A stretch of DNA of 64,000 bases, taken from NCBI GenBank assembly GCA_960531495.1, contig OY482849.1, positions 34,021,236 to 34,085,235 on the forward strand, read 5' to 3'. A program made the translations under genes and the position numbers. The stretch comes from Zeus faber (Eukaryota; Chordata; Actinopteri; Zeiformes; Zeidae). The notes under the pieces are model-generated. The model made no database searches. It was not told the origin of the DNA and saw only the letters and a program-made list of their open reading frames with translations. Shown here one piece after another: positions 1 through 12,235 of the stretch (its first letter is position 1; every line of letters begins with the position of its first letter).

Positions 1-654
1 GATATAGGAACTTGCTTTTACCGCAATATTGGAATAAATTAGCACACATGTTTCCGTCTCCCTTCAGATGCTCAGTGTGTCCACTCTATCCCTGCTCATC
101 TTTTGGACTGTTCCTGTTGCCAGTCGCAGCCAAAGCTGGAAGTTTTTCCCAGGAACTTTCCAAGGAACTGAATCTCGGCAGAGAATCTAGATCAGTGTTG
201 TGCATTGTGTAACCTTTTGTAATAGTAGAACACTGGCAAGCCTTGCCTGTCTATCTACTTATTTATGAAAAGGATTATGTTTTAAAGTAGAAACCTTCAC
301 ATATGAGGTTGTTACAGTCACAGGGAATCAGATAAGATTAAAAAAAACAAAAAACCATTATTGTGAATCAACACTCCCACATGGCACAGACCGGTTCCCA
401 AGGTAACATTTGCATTAATTCTGATGTGGCGTTTTTTTTGTTGGTATGCAACATTTTAATGGAAATATTAATCAGTATAATAATACACCCTAATCCACTG
501 AACTGCCTTGAATGTGTCAGCTTCATTTATGAACACAGTCTGAGCAACAGGTGCTTTCTTCTATGTGTTTTGCAGAAATCAACATTTTGCTTTGAATGAT
601 TGACAACGCATAGATCATACTTGGGAAATATTTGTGGAAACATTTTATGGACGG

Positions 655-955
655 TGTGGTGTGGGGGTGGTGTGGTTTGAGCAGCCACACCTGTCCTGGG
701 TCTAGGTAATTGGGGCCCAGGATCAGTGTGGCTGTACACCTGTTAATCTGTGATTGGTTCAATGAGCAACAGGTAAAACCCCCAGCCCCCTCACACACAC
801 ACACACAGGAGAGGAGCCCTTGTCATGACACGTGCCCACCTGCTCCGGGGCTTGTTCCTTCTCACCCCTCTCTACTATAAACGTTTTGACCCCATCATCT
901 GTGTCTCTGTGCCTGAGGGCCCTGAAAACGCCGCTCGGGTGGCATGTGGTGGGCG
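655..955 (+). mobile_element. solo-LTR-like repeat, copy 1
   Basis: About 300 bp beginning TGTGGTGTGGGGGTGG and clearly similar, throughout, to the reverse complement of 7101-7400. Shared landmarks are the CAGCCACACCTGTC block, the CAACAGG block, CATGACA, and the CTGTGTCTCTGTG...GGGCCCTGAAAA block near the 3' end. The size, the TG start and the CA end (in copy 2) suggest a solo LTR. The poly(A) signal seen in copy 2 is altered here (CTATAAAC). No target duplication is seen. Confidence 0.6.
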
Positions 956-1601
956 AAAACCTCCCCTTTGTTAAGAATCAATGTGAAATAGCTTACTTAT
1001 TTTTATTTTTTACCGACAATAAATTTGTCTGTAAATTTAGGGACAAAAAGTCATCTTCTCCCCCCATTTTCTTTTTCATTAAAAACATCTACATCCCCTA
1101 GCTGATCTAATAATGTGTAAATTATCTCTCGAGGCCTGACAGAGTCATTTAACAACAGGAGAATGTTCCGTCTGAATTTTGAAAGAAGCAGTGCCATCTA
1201 TAATATTTTTGGAAATTAAGATATACATGAAAAATAAATCTGTGGAAAAAATAATAATGTCGGATTTTGTCTTTTAAAATGTGGAAGAAGCCCAACGATG
1301 CTCACAAAATAGCAGGACGGCATTCTGTTAGAAAAATTCTTTGGTCCAACAATATTTATTTTCCCCTCCCGACAGCCGACCATCTGTGCTGTGTGAAGCA
1401 GAACTAACCTTGAGGAACACTTTGAAAAGTGGGCTAATTCTCTCTTCAGCAGTGCAGCGCTTTCTGCACTGCTGAACACCCAATGACGCACACCTTTCCC
1501 AGGACATGAAGTTATCTTCACTTCAGAACAGTATTAAATATTCACTCTTCTGCCTCCTGGGCTCTGAGGTTGGGCGGCTTGAGGCTTTTTACTGAATCCT
1601 A

Positions 1602-1686
1602 CGTGAGTGTGTCTGTGTGTATGTGTGTGTGTACGTGTGCGTGTGTAATTTTGTGTGTATGTGTGTGTGTGTGTGTGTGTGCGTGC

Positions 1687-1753
<67 letters not shown>

Positions 1754-1755
1754 TG
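1602..1755. repeat. (GT)n microsatellite
   Basis: A long, mostly uninterrupted GT tract with a few GC and GTAT interruptions in its left third, inside the kcnb1 intron. Expected to be length-polymorphic. The Cys-Val open frame through it is an artefact. Confidence 0.95.
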
Positions 1756-4243
1756 TCTGTGCACTGCAGGGACAGAGTTGGGACAGAATGAGGAATCTAT
1801 GGAATGAGGAATCTCCACGGGCCTTTTCCTTCACCTACCTTGTTCAGAGGCGGTCTCAGTGATTTGGAGGCCCCAGGCAGGACCAAAATGAAGCCCTTCT
1901 CCACCTCACTTAATGCGAGCGTGGCTAGTAAACAAAAACTCTTTAGAGAGGGCTCTTCTCAGTGAGCAAATCTAAATGAGAATTCTAACAGCCATTCAAA
2001 CGCTCTTCCCTCAGTTAGAAGACAATGGGACAAGATTATGGATATTTAAATGCTATATTAAAGGAATCAGGAGTCTGGAGTCACTCCAGCAAAAGAGTCA
2101 TTTGCTCATTTGTTTTATTAACTAACTGCAGGGACTTACAGGCTGAACTGAGAAGTACATAGCTCTTTTAATGAAGTAAAAGTACCAATACCTTGACATA
2201 AAATAATTCCAGTGCAGTGTTGTGCACAGAAAATTGTAGGTGCAGGTGCAAAAATTACATTCCCATAAAAAGCCGAATCTCTCAAAACTTTTCATCACTC
2301 AATTTCCAACACTACAAGTGCGTGTCTCCACTCCTCCGCCCACCATGTCCATGTCCACTGTCGACGTTCTCGAAGGGCCTTTTCTTTCCTAATTCTAATT
2401 ATTGGGATACTTACGGGATGTGAGGGATGCACAGTGCCGCTGGAGTGAAAAAAGGAAAACACAGTTCACAGTTCACTACCACAATTGTTTGAAGAACCTC
2501 AAACACCAAATATTCAAATACCAGGAGCTATCACTATTTCTGACTGAGCCACTTTGAAGTGTGAAATACCTCTTCAACCAAAAGCTCTGTTAAGACTCCG
2601 TGTGACAGTGCTGAAGGCATCATCAACATACACATACGAGTCTGTACATTTCTCCTCGCTAATGTCCGCCTCTCCTCTCTGGCAGCCACAGGGTTTTCAT
2701 GCTGCCCAACAGAGAGCCAAAGGTGTTCTACAGTATGATGGACGAGCGTTGAAAGTGAAGCCATTTATGTTCCAGTTATTTATCTATAGTAACAGTAGAT
2801 CAAACACTGCGCACCTGGGGTCAGTTTCAGCCTTGTCTTTGGCGTTAGGCACGTTCCATTAGCTCTGCTCCGTTCCAGTTCTTGTGTCAAGCCGCATTAG
2901 TCATGATCCAGTGAATGTGGTTCCTGCTGAAGGGCCCGTTTTAGCATCAAGCCTCAGGAGCCGATGGCTCCATGTTCTCCTTGTCCATGACAATTCAACC
3001 AGTGGTGCCAGCTCCCCATTCAAATTCAACTGCTTTTTTAAAATTGCTCTGGGGCTTTGGGGGGTTTCATGACGTAACTGATCTCAAAACTTGGTACACT
3101 AAAAGCAGCACAGGCATTTGGAATGACTTTTCGGCGACACATTAAGCTCAAGGTTTTTCTTTCCATTTGCATTTGCAGTTTCAGTCTTTTAGGTGTGATT
3201 TGAGTTTTGAGTGAGTGGGAAGTATACTAATGGTTGTGTGTGAAATGTATCCATGCCATTTGTCATAACTGCAATTGCAGGACATTTAGGTGAAGGCAGT
3301 AGTGAAGTTAAAAGTTTGGATCATTGTTAATTCACTGACTGAGCTGGACTACTTTGGCAGAAGTTAAATGCTGTGTGTAAAGTGTGTACTGTCTCCAATC
3401 CTGGTGCTTATGCTGCTGGTCTGTCCCTCCCCAAAGGCCAAGGCAGGTATTCATGCAATCCCCTGTCAGGATTTTGTACAGTTTATGGTTGCTGATTGGC
3501 GCCGGGGAATAATCCTGGTCTCTACTGGTGGGGGACCCAGCCTGCCTTGTACCTTGCATTGGATTTCCCACAGACATGTGTGGCACGCCTGATATACAAG
3601 CACCACAACTGTGCACCCTCCTTAATCCACGGCATCACAACGAGACCATGTTGTACTCAACGCATTATATCATTAGAGGCCAGCTAACTGGTAATAGCCT
3701 TTTAGTCTTCCTGGCTGGTCCAGTGCAGTGTGCTCTGGAAAACAGGCAATAAAATGGAAAATTATGTTTTCTATGGATAAAGGTTGGGGCAGACAAAGTG
3801 GAAAAATAAAAAAATCTGTATAAAAACTTATATTTATAAGGGAAACCACATTGAGAAGTGACATTCTGTTCTGCACATTTGCCCTGATTACCATGTTAAT
3901 CAGTCAGTCACAAAAAAGAAGACATCTGTTAATGAAAATACAGTTAAATATGTTAGTAAAATGATAAAATACATTTTAAAAGTGAAATTTCAGATACCTC
4001 TTTAATTTGAAATGAACTTTGAATTTTTGTCCAGCCATATGTCCTCACCACAATGTGTATTAATAGGTGGTAAAAAAGTACTGGTGGACCTGCTGAAAAC
4101 AGACTTTTAGGGATATTATGATAGCAAGTTGTTAAAATCTTCACATGGGGCAGAAAAATATAAAACAATCATCACCATACAAAACAATTGCATGTTGTTT
4201 TCCGACACATTATAATTATTTTACAATATTCCTAATGCAAATC

Positions 4244-4264
4244 TTTTTTACCTTTGTGTTCCAG
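4244..4264 (+). other. kcnb1: 3' splice site of the kcnb1 terminal exon
   Basis: A pyrimidine-rich tract ending TTCCAG immediately precedes the codon where similarity to Kv2 channels begins (ATC CTG GCC, S1). The exon begins in phase 0. The upstream frame stays open to 4145 by chance, but its 40 codons look nothing like a channel. Confidence 0.9.
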
Positions 4265-6157
4265 ATCCTGGCCATCATCTCCATCCTCTTCATTGTACTG
4301 TCTACTATTGCCTTGTCGCTGAACACCCTTCCAGAGCTCCAGGACACAGATGAGTTTGGGCAAGTTACGGATAACCGCCAACTGGCCCATGTGGAGGCTG
4401 TGTGTATTGCCTGGTTTACTATGGAATACCTGCTACGCTTTCTCTCCTCCCCCAACAAGTGGAAATTCTTCAAGGGTCCTCTGAACGTTATCGACCTGCT
4501 GGCCATCCTGCCCTACTATGTCACCATCTTCCTGACTGAATCAAACAAAAGTGTTCTGCAATTCCAGAATGTCCGTCGTGTGGTGCAGATCTTCCGAATC
4601 ATGCGTATCTTACGTATTCTGAAGCTGGCCCGTCACTCCACAGGTCTACAGTCTCTCGGCTTCACTCTAAGGAGGAGCTACAATGAGCTGGGACTCCTGA
4701 TTCTCTTTCTGGCCATGGGCATCATGATCTTCTCAAGTCTCGTCTTCTTTGCTGAGAAGGATGAAGAAGACACTAAGTTCAAAAGTATTCCAGCGTCCTT
4801 CTGGTGGGCTACCATTACTATGACCACAGTAGGCTATGGAGACATCTACCCAAAAACTCTACTGGGAAAGATAGTGGGGGGTTTGTGTTGCATAGCAGGG
4901 GTCTTGGTGATAGCCCTGCCTATCCCCATTATTGTAAATAACTTCTCTGAATTTTATAAAGAACAAAAGCGACAAGAAAAAGCCATCAAAAGAAGAGAGG
5001 CATTGGAGAGGGCTAAGAGAAATGGCAGCATTATCTCTATGAACATGAAAGAGGCATTTTCCCGTAGTGTTGAACTCATGGATGTCATGGTGGAGAAAAA
5101 TGGAGAGAATATGGGGAAGAAGGTACATGACAACAATGTGTCTCCCAGCCACCAGAAAGAAACCCACAAACAAACAATGTCAGATGGGAGCCCTACCAAG
5201 ACGCTCGAGCCCAGCATTCAGGAGAGGGCCCGGCCCTCCACCCCTCAGCATCTCAATGCACAAAAACTGGAGAAGATGTACAACAACATGGCCAAGGCCC
5301 AGTCTCAACCAGACCTCAACAACAAGGACAAAGGCCCGGTGTCTAAATCAATTCGACAGAGGCAAGTGATTGAGATGGGAACTTTCCCTACTGAAACCAT
5401 TTCAAGCACAATTACAGATATGAAGAGCATATCCAGTATAGACAGCTTCATCAGCTGTGCCACCGACTTTCCAGAGAGTTCCCGCTATTCTCACAGCCCT
5501 GTCAGCAATATGCCAATGAGGGTCAGCACCAATCCCGGCTTGGAGACCACCGCTGAAAATGAACACGAGGGACCCCAAAGCACCACCACACACCAAGTAA
5601 GACAAGCCTCTAAGCATGGCCCGTATACTGATAGCCCCAAGGGCCTGCGCTTTAGCAACCCACTCAAAAGCCGCTTCAAAGTCAACTTCAAAGGTGGAGA
5701 TGGAGGTGAAATTTCCTCTCCCTCTGCGGGGCGAGGGGGTCCAGGTGCGGGGGCTCTGGCCGAAAGCTCATTGATCCCAAGCCCCGAAGTTTCTGTCTAT
5801 ACAACTGCCAGCAGCAGAAGCAAAAGCCCTGAAAACCTACTGCCCGGCATCTTCACATTCCATGATGCATCCATCAATAAGTTCATTGATGCTGACACAG
5901 ATGAAGAGGAACACCTACATGATGGTTCAGGCACAAACCCTTCCCAAAAACTCCTAGAAAAGGCTAGCCCTAAGTTTGGCTTTCATTCCAGCTACCAGCA
6001 AAGGTCTTATCATGCCGAGGGCCATCAGAAGAAGCTAGGGAACAGCATGCTGCCTTTGGAGGTGCTCCAAGGAGGTGGGAAGGAGAACCATGTATCTCAG
6101 GAACTGCAGCCACTTCAGGGAGAGAAGAGTCACCCTAACATCTTAAAAGACAACTAG
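4265..6157 (+). CDS. kcnb1: voltage-gated K+ channel Kv2.1 (terminal coding exon)
   Basis: Alpha subunit of the Shab-type delayed-rectifier potassium channel in the plasma membrane of neurons and other excitable cells. The exon gives 630 residues plus a TAG stop. Segments by exon residue: S1 1-22, S2 41-60, S3 74-93, S4 104-124 with arginines about every third residue, S5 141-162, selectivity filter TVGYGD (GYG at 190-192), S6 203-230 with the PIPIIV gating hinge. The cytoplasmic tail carries [13 protein letters not shown] at 390-402, the proximal restriction and clustering motif known in Kv2 to cluster channels and bind VAP proteins at ER-plasma membrane contacts. ENMGKK after VEKNG and the [10 protein letters not shown] stretch favour kcnb1 over kcnb2. 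No stop or frameshift is present. The T1 domain must be on an exon outside the window. The tail is somewhat shorter than in mammals. Confidence 0.96.
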   Translation: MLAIISILFIVLSTIALSLNTLPELQDTDEFGQVTDNRQLAHVEAVCIAWFTMEYLLRFLSSPNKWKFFKGPLNVIDLLAILPYYVTIFLTESNKSVLQFQNVRRVVQIFRIMRILRILKLARHSTGLQSLGFTLRRSYNELGLLILFLAMGIMIFSSLVFFAEKDEEDTKFKSIPASFWWATITMTTVGYGDIYPKTLLGKIVGGLCCIAGVLVIALPIPIIVNNFSEFYKEQKRQEKAIKRREALERAKRNGSIISMNMKEAFSRSVELMDVMVEKNGENMGKKVHDNNVSPSHQKETHKQTMSDGSPTKTLEPSIQERARPSTPQHLNAQKLEKMYNNMAKAQSQPDLNNKDKGPVSKSIRQRQVIEMGTFPTETISSTITDMKSISSIDSFISCATDFPESSRYSHSPVSNMPMRVSTNPGLETTAENEHEGPQSTTTHQVRQASKHGPYTDSPKGLRFSNPLKSRFKVNFKGGDGGEISSPSAGRGGPGAGALAESSLIPSPEVSVYTTASSRSKSPENLLPGIFTFHDASINKFIDADTDEEEHLHDGSGTNPSQKLLEKASPKFGFHSSYQQRSYHAEGHQKKLGNSMLPLEVLQGGGKENHVSQELQPLQGEKSHPNILKDN

Positions 6158-6475
6158 TATTTCCATGAAAGAGACGGAGGGAACTGGGGAGAACAGCAAA
6201 TTGAATTGGCAAGCGGCTGGGAGTCCTCAAAAAGGCAAATGTCACTGAATTGTTTGCAGACATGTTCAATGAATAATGTCTGGCGAACATGGGAAAGAGC
6301 TTTTCTTTGTTCTCAAACTTTTCATACTATTTGCCTAATGTTAGAAATCTTTTTTTGGATGGGATTATTCACAATTGACTGGCTTGTTATAACAACAGAG
6401 ATGTGGAGGTCATGATATGAAGAATACCTGTTATTTCAATATTATTATTGCAGTATATAATTTTTCTAGTCAATG

Positions 6476-6481
6476 AATAAA
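6476..6481 (+). terminator. kcnb1: candidate proximal poly(A) signal
   Basis: Canonical AATAAA about 320 bases after the kcnb1 stop. It could give a short 3' UTR isoform. Confidence 0.4.
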
Positions 6482-7100
6482 AAGATGACCAAAAAAATCT
6501 ATTACCACTTGTAATTTTCCAAAAACTAGGAACTTATAAAGGATGTGTCTGGATCACTAGATCCCTCCTTAAGACCCTGTTATCCAGTTGGGAAAGGAAA
6601 ACGCTGAGACTGGGAGAACACTTGACGGAGAGAAAAGTCAAGACAAGTTAAGCAGAAAGACATTTCGGTGGAATAACTACGCCAACTGGCATGTGTTGAG
6701 ATCCACCTATTGTTTTCTTCCTCAAAACTGGCCTTAGATTGTGTATTGGCACCCATGTTTTACGATGTCTGTGTTGTCAGTGTATGCGTTAGAGTGCATG
6801 TGTGTGTGTGTGTCTGTGTGCACGTTCATGTGTGTTATTAAATTTCATGTATATTCTTCGCTACAGTATATATACCTTTTCATTTTCTGTCTTCATTATG
6901 AGTTTGACAAGTATAAAGTCTTCAAAAGATAGGTTCACTATTTTTCATCCTAGGCCTTATTAATATGTTGGTTCCCATCATTTATAACTGTTCAAAGTGC
7001 AAACACACTGAACGCTTTTCTGTTGAGAAATTTGCCAGTGGGGTGAACATTTAAGCCTTAAAACAATGTTCAATCTCCTTTTTGAAATTGAGAAGCACGC

Positions 7101-7400
7101 TGTGACAGCCTGCCACACACCGCCCCAGTGGCTTTTTCAGGGCCCTCCAACACAGAGACACAGCTGATGGTATTGAAACCTACCAGTTTATTGTAGAGAG
7201 TGAACAATATGGAACCAGAAGAAGATGGAAACATGTCATGACAATAGCTCCCTCTATGTGTGTGTGGGGATGGGTGATTTAACCTGTTCTCTTTGACTGT
7301 TCAGATGAGCAACAGGCGTACAGCCGCCCCTGATCCTGGGCCCAATTAACTAGACCCAAGACAGGTGTGGCTGCTTAAACCACGCCACCCCCACACCACA
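7101..7400 (-). mobile_element. solo-LTR-like repeat, copy 2 (inverted)
   Basis: The reverse complement runs from TGTGGTGTGG to TGTCACA, about 300 bp, matching 655-955. On the minus strand it has AATAAA (plus-strand TTTATT at 7187-7192) about 90 bases before the end, the expected place for an LTR poly(A) signal. No internal retroelement sequence is attached, so a solo LTR is likely. It lies in the presumed kcnb1 3' UTR. Confidence 0.6.
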
Positions 7401-9126
7401 CTAACTATATTGTCGTTGAATTGTACATTTTATAGACTAGAAACAGGAAGTTGCGTTGTTCCTACTGGCAACCTAGGGTGGCCAACCTAATACTTTGGAT
7501 GAAGTGTGGTAAAAGTTGTTTTTCTATAAACTGTCATTCAAAACATGTTCAAAATACACAAAGAAACACCTACATATAATATGAGTTTCCCATTTTTTAA
7601 AAAGGAGATTTCATGTTTTCTAATGCTTAAACATTTGACCCATTAGAGAGTACAATCAGAAGCTGCAGCAGGGTGGTACGTTTCTCACTAGTGAAGAATT
7701 TGGCGCGTTGGTTCTAAGAGCAGTTATAAATGTGAAGCAACATTTTAAGGCTTGTGTTGAAAAATAGCGAAACTATCCTTGAAGACCTTTTCTTTCGGAA
7801 TGGAATTTCCCCTGTTTATATTTCGCTCTGGAGAACAATCGTTTGGGGAGAAGTGACTGTAGCTGGCATACAACAGCACCTTAATGCTTATTTATAATAT
7901 CCACTGAAAAGTCTTTGTTTTATTTGTTTTATTATTTCGTTTGTCTCCGACTGTATGCGTTGTCTCTCAGATTGCCGATCCAATTTGGCTCACTCCCCGA
8001 TCATGTGTATCAAAGGACACTTACAGGTCGATACTTACTTAACTTCACTTTTTGATGAACCTGTTTTTGTTGGGGAGAAAGAAAGTCATAATTTTCTGTG
8101 TTGAGCAAATTGCAGGAGTGTGAATATTGTACATTCAACATAATAGAATAATGATCCAAACAAACAAAATACTTGTAAATTATACTAGGTACAGGCAAGA
8201 ATAAAAATGTACATTTATATTTTTAAGATATTTTCTAAAGAATTTACTCTTAAATATATTATGCTGATCCGATAGTTTTGCATTAGAGTATTTGTGTTGC
8301 ATTATTTTGTAGTTGCATTTATTAGAGACTTTAGTAGAAGACTTTGTATTGTTTGGTACCGTGACCGACTCCCTTACAGGATATGTCCATATTGTATGTC
8401 ATATGTCCTTTGTTCAATTTGAGGAACCAAAGAGATCTTTCTGAATACTGATATTTGTTAGGGTGGGGGTTATTGGTGTTTCCCTAAATATAACAAACAC
8501 TGCTTTTCAACATTTCCACAAAGTCAAACCCTAAGGGGTTAAGGGTGTTACTTTTGCTTTCCAAGAACAAATCCAGGACACACAGCATATTAGAGTGAAC
8601 ATTGGGGAGAAACAGAGTACTTTATTATGGCTCGAGAAAACGAAGCGGGAACACAATGCTTTATTTCAACTCTTTCTTCAATCGGCTAATTTGAATGGCA
8701 ACATACTCTGGATCATGGCAATTTCATGCCAAAAATCAAACCTGAAACTTCAAACAAGGTAACATCAAATCTCAAAGTAGCACAGACCCATTTTACAGCC
8801 GACAAACCTTTTTTTCTTTGGAGCCAAATTCGCAAAATAAGGATCGTTTACCTGTACATTGGCGTCCTCACACTGTAACATTCAAAGGCGGTGTCATGCT
8901 AATATTCTGTAACCCATCTATTTCCAGTACTGGATTGTTTAAGCTCAGTAACAAAAGTAGAAACATTTTATCCGTCTAGCTTTTTTGTCATTACTGCAGT
9001 TCTTCTACATCAAATGAAGTGGATTTTTTTTGTGCCTTTTGCTTTAACAAACGCCTGCCCTGCACTCTGCATCTGTCACTGTGGTTTCTGTCTGTAGAGC
9101 CTGAACGGCAATTAATCTGTATATCA

Positions 9127-9132
9127 AATAAA
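9127..9132 (+). terminator. kcnb1: candidate distal poly(A) signal
   Basis: AATAAA within ATCAAATAAATGTAG at the end of the unique sequence after kcnb1 and just before repeat DNA starts. A plausible end of a long 3' UTR isoform. Confidence 0.35.
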
Positions 9133-9139
9133 TGTAGAG

Positions 9140-9411
9140 AACTGCGTCACAACGCTGTCAGACCGATCTGTTAGAGATCCCTCTACTGTATGTTTATGTT
9201 TTGTCAAGTACATGTTGTTTGTTTCTATGTTTAACTGTCTCACCCATGGTAATTCTCCCCCTCTTGGAGCAGTAATGATGATTAGTTGTTTAAAGAACTC
9301 CACTTGCAGATTTACTCTGTTTTGGATGCAATGGCATGTAAATACCCTGTGTTGCATGCCAAGCCTGCTGACAGCACAGGTTAAAAAACAAAACAAACAA
9401 AAAAAAGAGAT
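9140..9411 (+). mobile_element. L1-type 3' tail (truncated copy)
   Basis: Shares with 45775-45850/46205-46473, 63640-63975 and 17905-18240 (-) a block containing TTGTTTGTTTCTATGTTTA, TTCTCCCCCTCTTGGAG, CCACTTGCAGA and CTGACAGCACAGGTTAAAAAA. It ends in an A-rich tail (9382-9410), as expected of a 5'-truncated LINE. Relative to the other copies an internal piece between the CTTGGAG and CCACTTGCAGA blocks is deleted. Confidence 0.75.
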
Positions 9412-10205
9412 CTCTCTCCCTTCCTGTCTCCCTCACACATGTGCACTTTCTCTTTTTTTGAATTACGCATTGACATTAAACTTATCCAATCGAATAGGTG
9501 CTGGTGACAGTGGAGATTTGACAGGATCTGCTGATACTGCCCTAGTGTCCTGCTCTGCTATTCATGGTGTAAAACTGACACAGTCCGGATACGAGCAGCT
9601 ATCATGTTACATTCCAATTTAGGGAAGTTTGGAAAGTTTGGAAAGCATGTGATAGATTGCTCACCATGCTAATTAATAAATCATCTATTATTTATATTTC
9701 TATGTCATATTTATCTGCCTCTCAGACAATTCCCCTCTGAGACACTTGAAAAGTCCCACTCACAAACTAGTAAGAGAGAGAAAGACATTTGGAGTCTGGT
9801 CACAGCCAAGATACAGCCTCTATAATCACTTTGCTGTTGGTACGGCTGTATGGGCTCCAGCTCAGTCCCCATTTAAACTAAATGAGTGTGAAGTAGGACA
9901 TGTGCGTGTGTGGGTGTGTGACGCTGTGAGCCCCGTGACTTTCGGAAGCATCTAATGATGCTTTCACTGGAACACTTCTCCTCCTTCGTCTCCTGTCCTT
10001 CCTCAGAAAACACCCTGAAAAAACAGTAACGTCAACATGTGTTGCCGGAATTCAGACTTACATGGACAGATTTTTTTTGTCATCTGTCATTTGTGTAAGA
10101 TGATAATACTGAATTCCACAAAAGCCTTGTTTCATTTTATTGCATATTCCTTCTAATGATAGTAAGTGTTCATGTGTATGCAAACAAAATATTTTAAGGC
10201 GTAAT
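9412..10205. other. unassigned sequence
   Basis: No gene or clear repeat seen. A 136-codon open frame that begins in the L1 tail and runs to 9622 has no recognisable protein and is taken as chance. Confidence 0.5.
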
Positions 10206-10207
10206 TT

Positions 10208-10490
10208 AGTACAAGTATATAATATATTAGAATTGTCATAGATAATATAAAGTATAAATGTCAGTGTGGGTAAAGGAAATGACACAGACAAAGGTAAATA
10301 TAAAGATCCAAGTGAGATCCTGTCTCCGGGTGCTCATTGGAAGAGTGTTTAGCTCGCTGTGTAGTCATGTACAGCTACACGTGGTGAGGGCAGAAGAAAT
10401 TGTAATAGATAATAGGAAGTATACCTGTCAGTGTGGGTAGAGGAAACAACACAGATAACAGTAAAGATAAAGATCCAGATAAGGAAATGG
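10208..10490 (+). repeat. direct duplication, two ~90-bp units
   Basis: The block 10225-10312 (TAGATAATA..., GTCAGTGTGGGTAAAGGAAA, ACACAGACAAAGG, AAAGATCCA) recurs at 10402-10483 with moderate divergence, a period of about 175 bp. It lacks the terminal features of a transposon. Confidence 0.7.
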
Positions 10491-11500
10491 TGTTTCCTGT
10501 CATGAGTTCTGAGGAACAAACAAACGCTCCACTTTTGAAGTTTTGAAAGTCAGCATTAGTTGAGTTGGTGGCACAGTACCATAACGCTAAATCACTGCAG
10601 AGAAAACAAATGGTATGAATTGAAGTTGATAAATGACAATGTGAAATGAAATGAGGGAAATGGCGGGTGTATGAAGGGTTGGAATTTAAGCATTGAACAT
10701 TCATCAGTAAAACAGGCAACAAATACAAATATAATATAATAATATAATATATAATATAATATTCACAAACTGGACAACTCAACACATGTAGTGCTGCTTA
10801 AAAAGGCTGCAAAAAATGTTTATAGCCTTTTTTCTTTAATCTATTTTCTCCCTTTCCCAGTTCATAATAAAAAACAATAATTACAAATACAATACAACTA
10901 CTATTAATATAATTACTGTAAGACCTGTGACGATACAGCAGCGCCCTCTGGTGGAATACAAATACTAGACTAAAAGAGTTGTTCTTTAAATCCAATGACA
11001 TACTATGGAATTTTAGAGTAGTAGTATCACTTGATTTATGCAACAACTGAAAAAAATAGATTAATTGAATTTTCATCTATTTATTCTATTTTATCTCAGA
11101 CACCATTCTGATTGCTGCATTATCTGATACAGATGTATCTTTCAGTGTTTATCTTTCTCACCTATTTCCCTGACACTCAAATTAGGGACTAATAATTCAT
11201 CCCCCTGATAAATGAAATAAAAAAATAATAGACAAAAGTGATGTAAGTATTTATTTTCACAACAATAACAATCATAGAGAATAATTTGCTTTAAAACAAT
11301 GGCAAATTAATTTGAGATCTGCACCAGACTAAAGCTGGCTGCAAAGGCTTCTGTCTCAATACAACAGCGCCCTCTAGTGAAATCAAGCAGAAAATGATTA
11401 ATTTTTATTTTCACACTGACGTTAACTGAGGGTAGAAGCCAATAATGCAATGGCTACTGATAATTATATCAATTCAAAATCGCATGAAAGTCATATATTT
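10491..11500. other. AT-rich unassigned sequence with two GCGCCCTCT motifs
   Basis: No gene seen. It contains GCGCCCTCTGGTGG at 10941-10954 and GCGCCCTCTAGTGA at 11367-11380. The first differs by one base from the classical CTCF core in reverse orientation. Both lie near CAGC and could be residues of a dispersed repeat. Confidence 0.45.
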
Positions 11501-11504
11501 TGGT

Positions 11505-11825
11505 AAAAGTGTGAAGTGGGCAATCAGCAAGCTGTCAAGTCCCCTTTCAACAGGCCATGCGGCAGTGTTAGTCCTCCAACCCCATTTGCATTCTGCAGGC
11601 TGAATGAACCTGGTGTGGGTAAAACTTTGGAGGTGATTATCTCAAAAACACCGTTTGCCACACCCTTGTCATTAACAAGTCATAGCTTTAAAAATATTTG
11701 CTTGATTTGCACAAGTGACACCTTGTTTGGAAGTTCTGATTCTCCACTTTCAAATGATGTGAAAAAAAAATTCAAATGCCACCAAATGGCCCTAAAGTAT
11801 GTGGTGGGTCACATATTTGGTAGAT
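11505..11825 (+). mobile_element. DNA-transposon-like repeat (end related to 16350-16587)
   Basis: Shares a long colinear block with 16350-16587: GGTGATTATCTCA, GTTTGCCACACCCTTGTCATTA, ATAGCTTTAAAAATATTTGCTTGATTTGCACAA, TTCAAAT, and an end resembling GGTCACATAT. No intact coding sequence. Probably a truncated copy of the same element. Confidence 0.65.
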
Positions 11826-12235
11826 TTCCAAATATTGAGCTGGTAGGCGAGCATACTGTAGACAGGTAAAGACGTGTATGACACAACACTGGATGGCACT
11901 ACCAAGACACTAAATTGTGTTGTTGTAGGAGATCAAGTGAAACATGAGCTCAATGGGACATTATTGAACCAAGTCACAGGAATTCACAACTCCAGCCTAG
12001 GAAATTAATCTGTTAAGGAGAAAGAGAATGCATAATATTCAGGATAAATATGCACATGTGCTAAACTTTAAGATAGTTCTGTGTTGGCTTCAGCCTCATT
12101 ACATCGAAAGTGTTTATTTTTTTTCCCCATCATGTGTATGTTTAAAGGCTGAGCTCCAGTCCAATAGAGCTCCAGACAATAATATAATTTTTTTTTTTGA
12201 GGTGGCTTAAAGATGGGGCCAAGTCAAGGTGTCAA
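11826..12235. other. unassigned sequence
   Basis: AT-rich. No gene, RNA or clear repeat recognised. Confidence 0.4.

Larger units (their letters stand above)
1..4264 (+). other. kcnb1: intron of kcnb1 (3' part)
   Basis: The exon starting at 4265 opens directly in transmembrane segment S1, and no T1 tetramerisation domain is encoded upstream in the window. This stretch is therefore inferred to be the intron between the two coding exons usual for Kv2.1 genes; it may extend far to the left. Apart from an LTR-like repeat (655-955) and a GT array (1602-1755) I see no coding feature. The short open frames in it have no recognisable protein. Confidence 0.75.
6158..9140 (+). other. kcnb1: probable 3' UTR of kcnb1
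   Basis: AT-rich sequence after the kcnb1 stop with no coding potential. It holds an early AATAAA (6476-6481) and a later one (9127-9132), just before an L1 tail begins. Kv2.1 transcripts in other vertebrates have long 3' UTRs, so the later site is plausible; that is inference. An LTR-like repeat (7101-7400, -) lies inside. Confidence 0.5.

Noticed and set aside
4145..4264. Upstream extension of the kcnb1 frame by 40 codons
   Set aside because: Intron sequence ending in a pyrimidine tract and CAG; no similarity to Kv channels.
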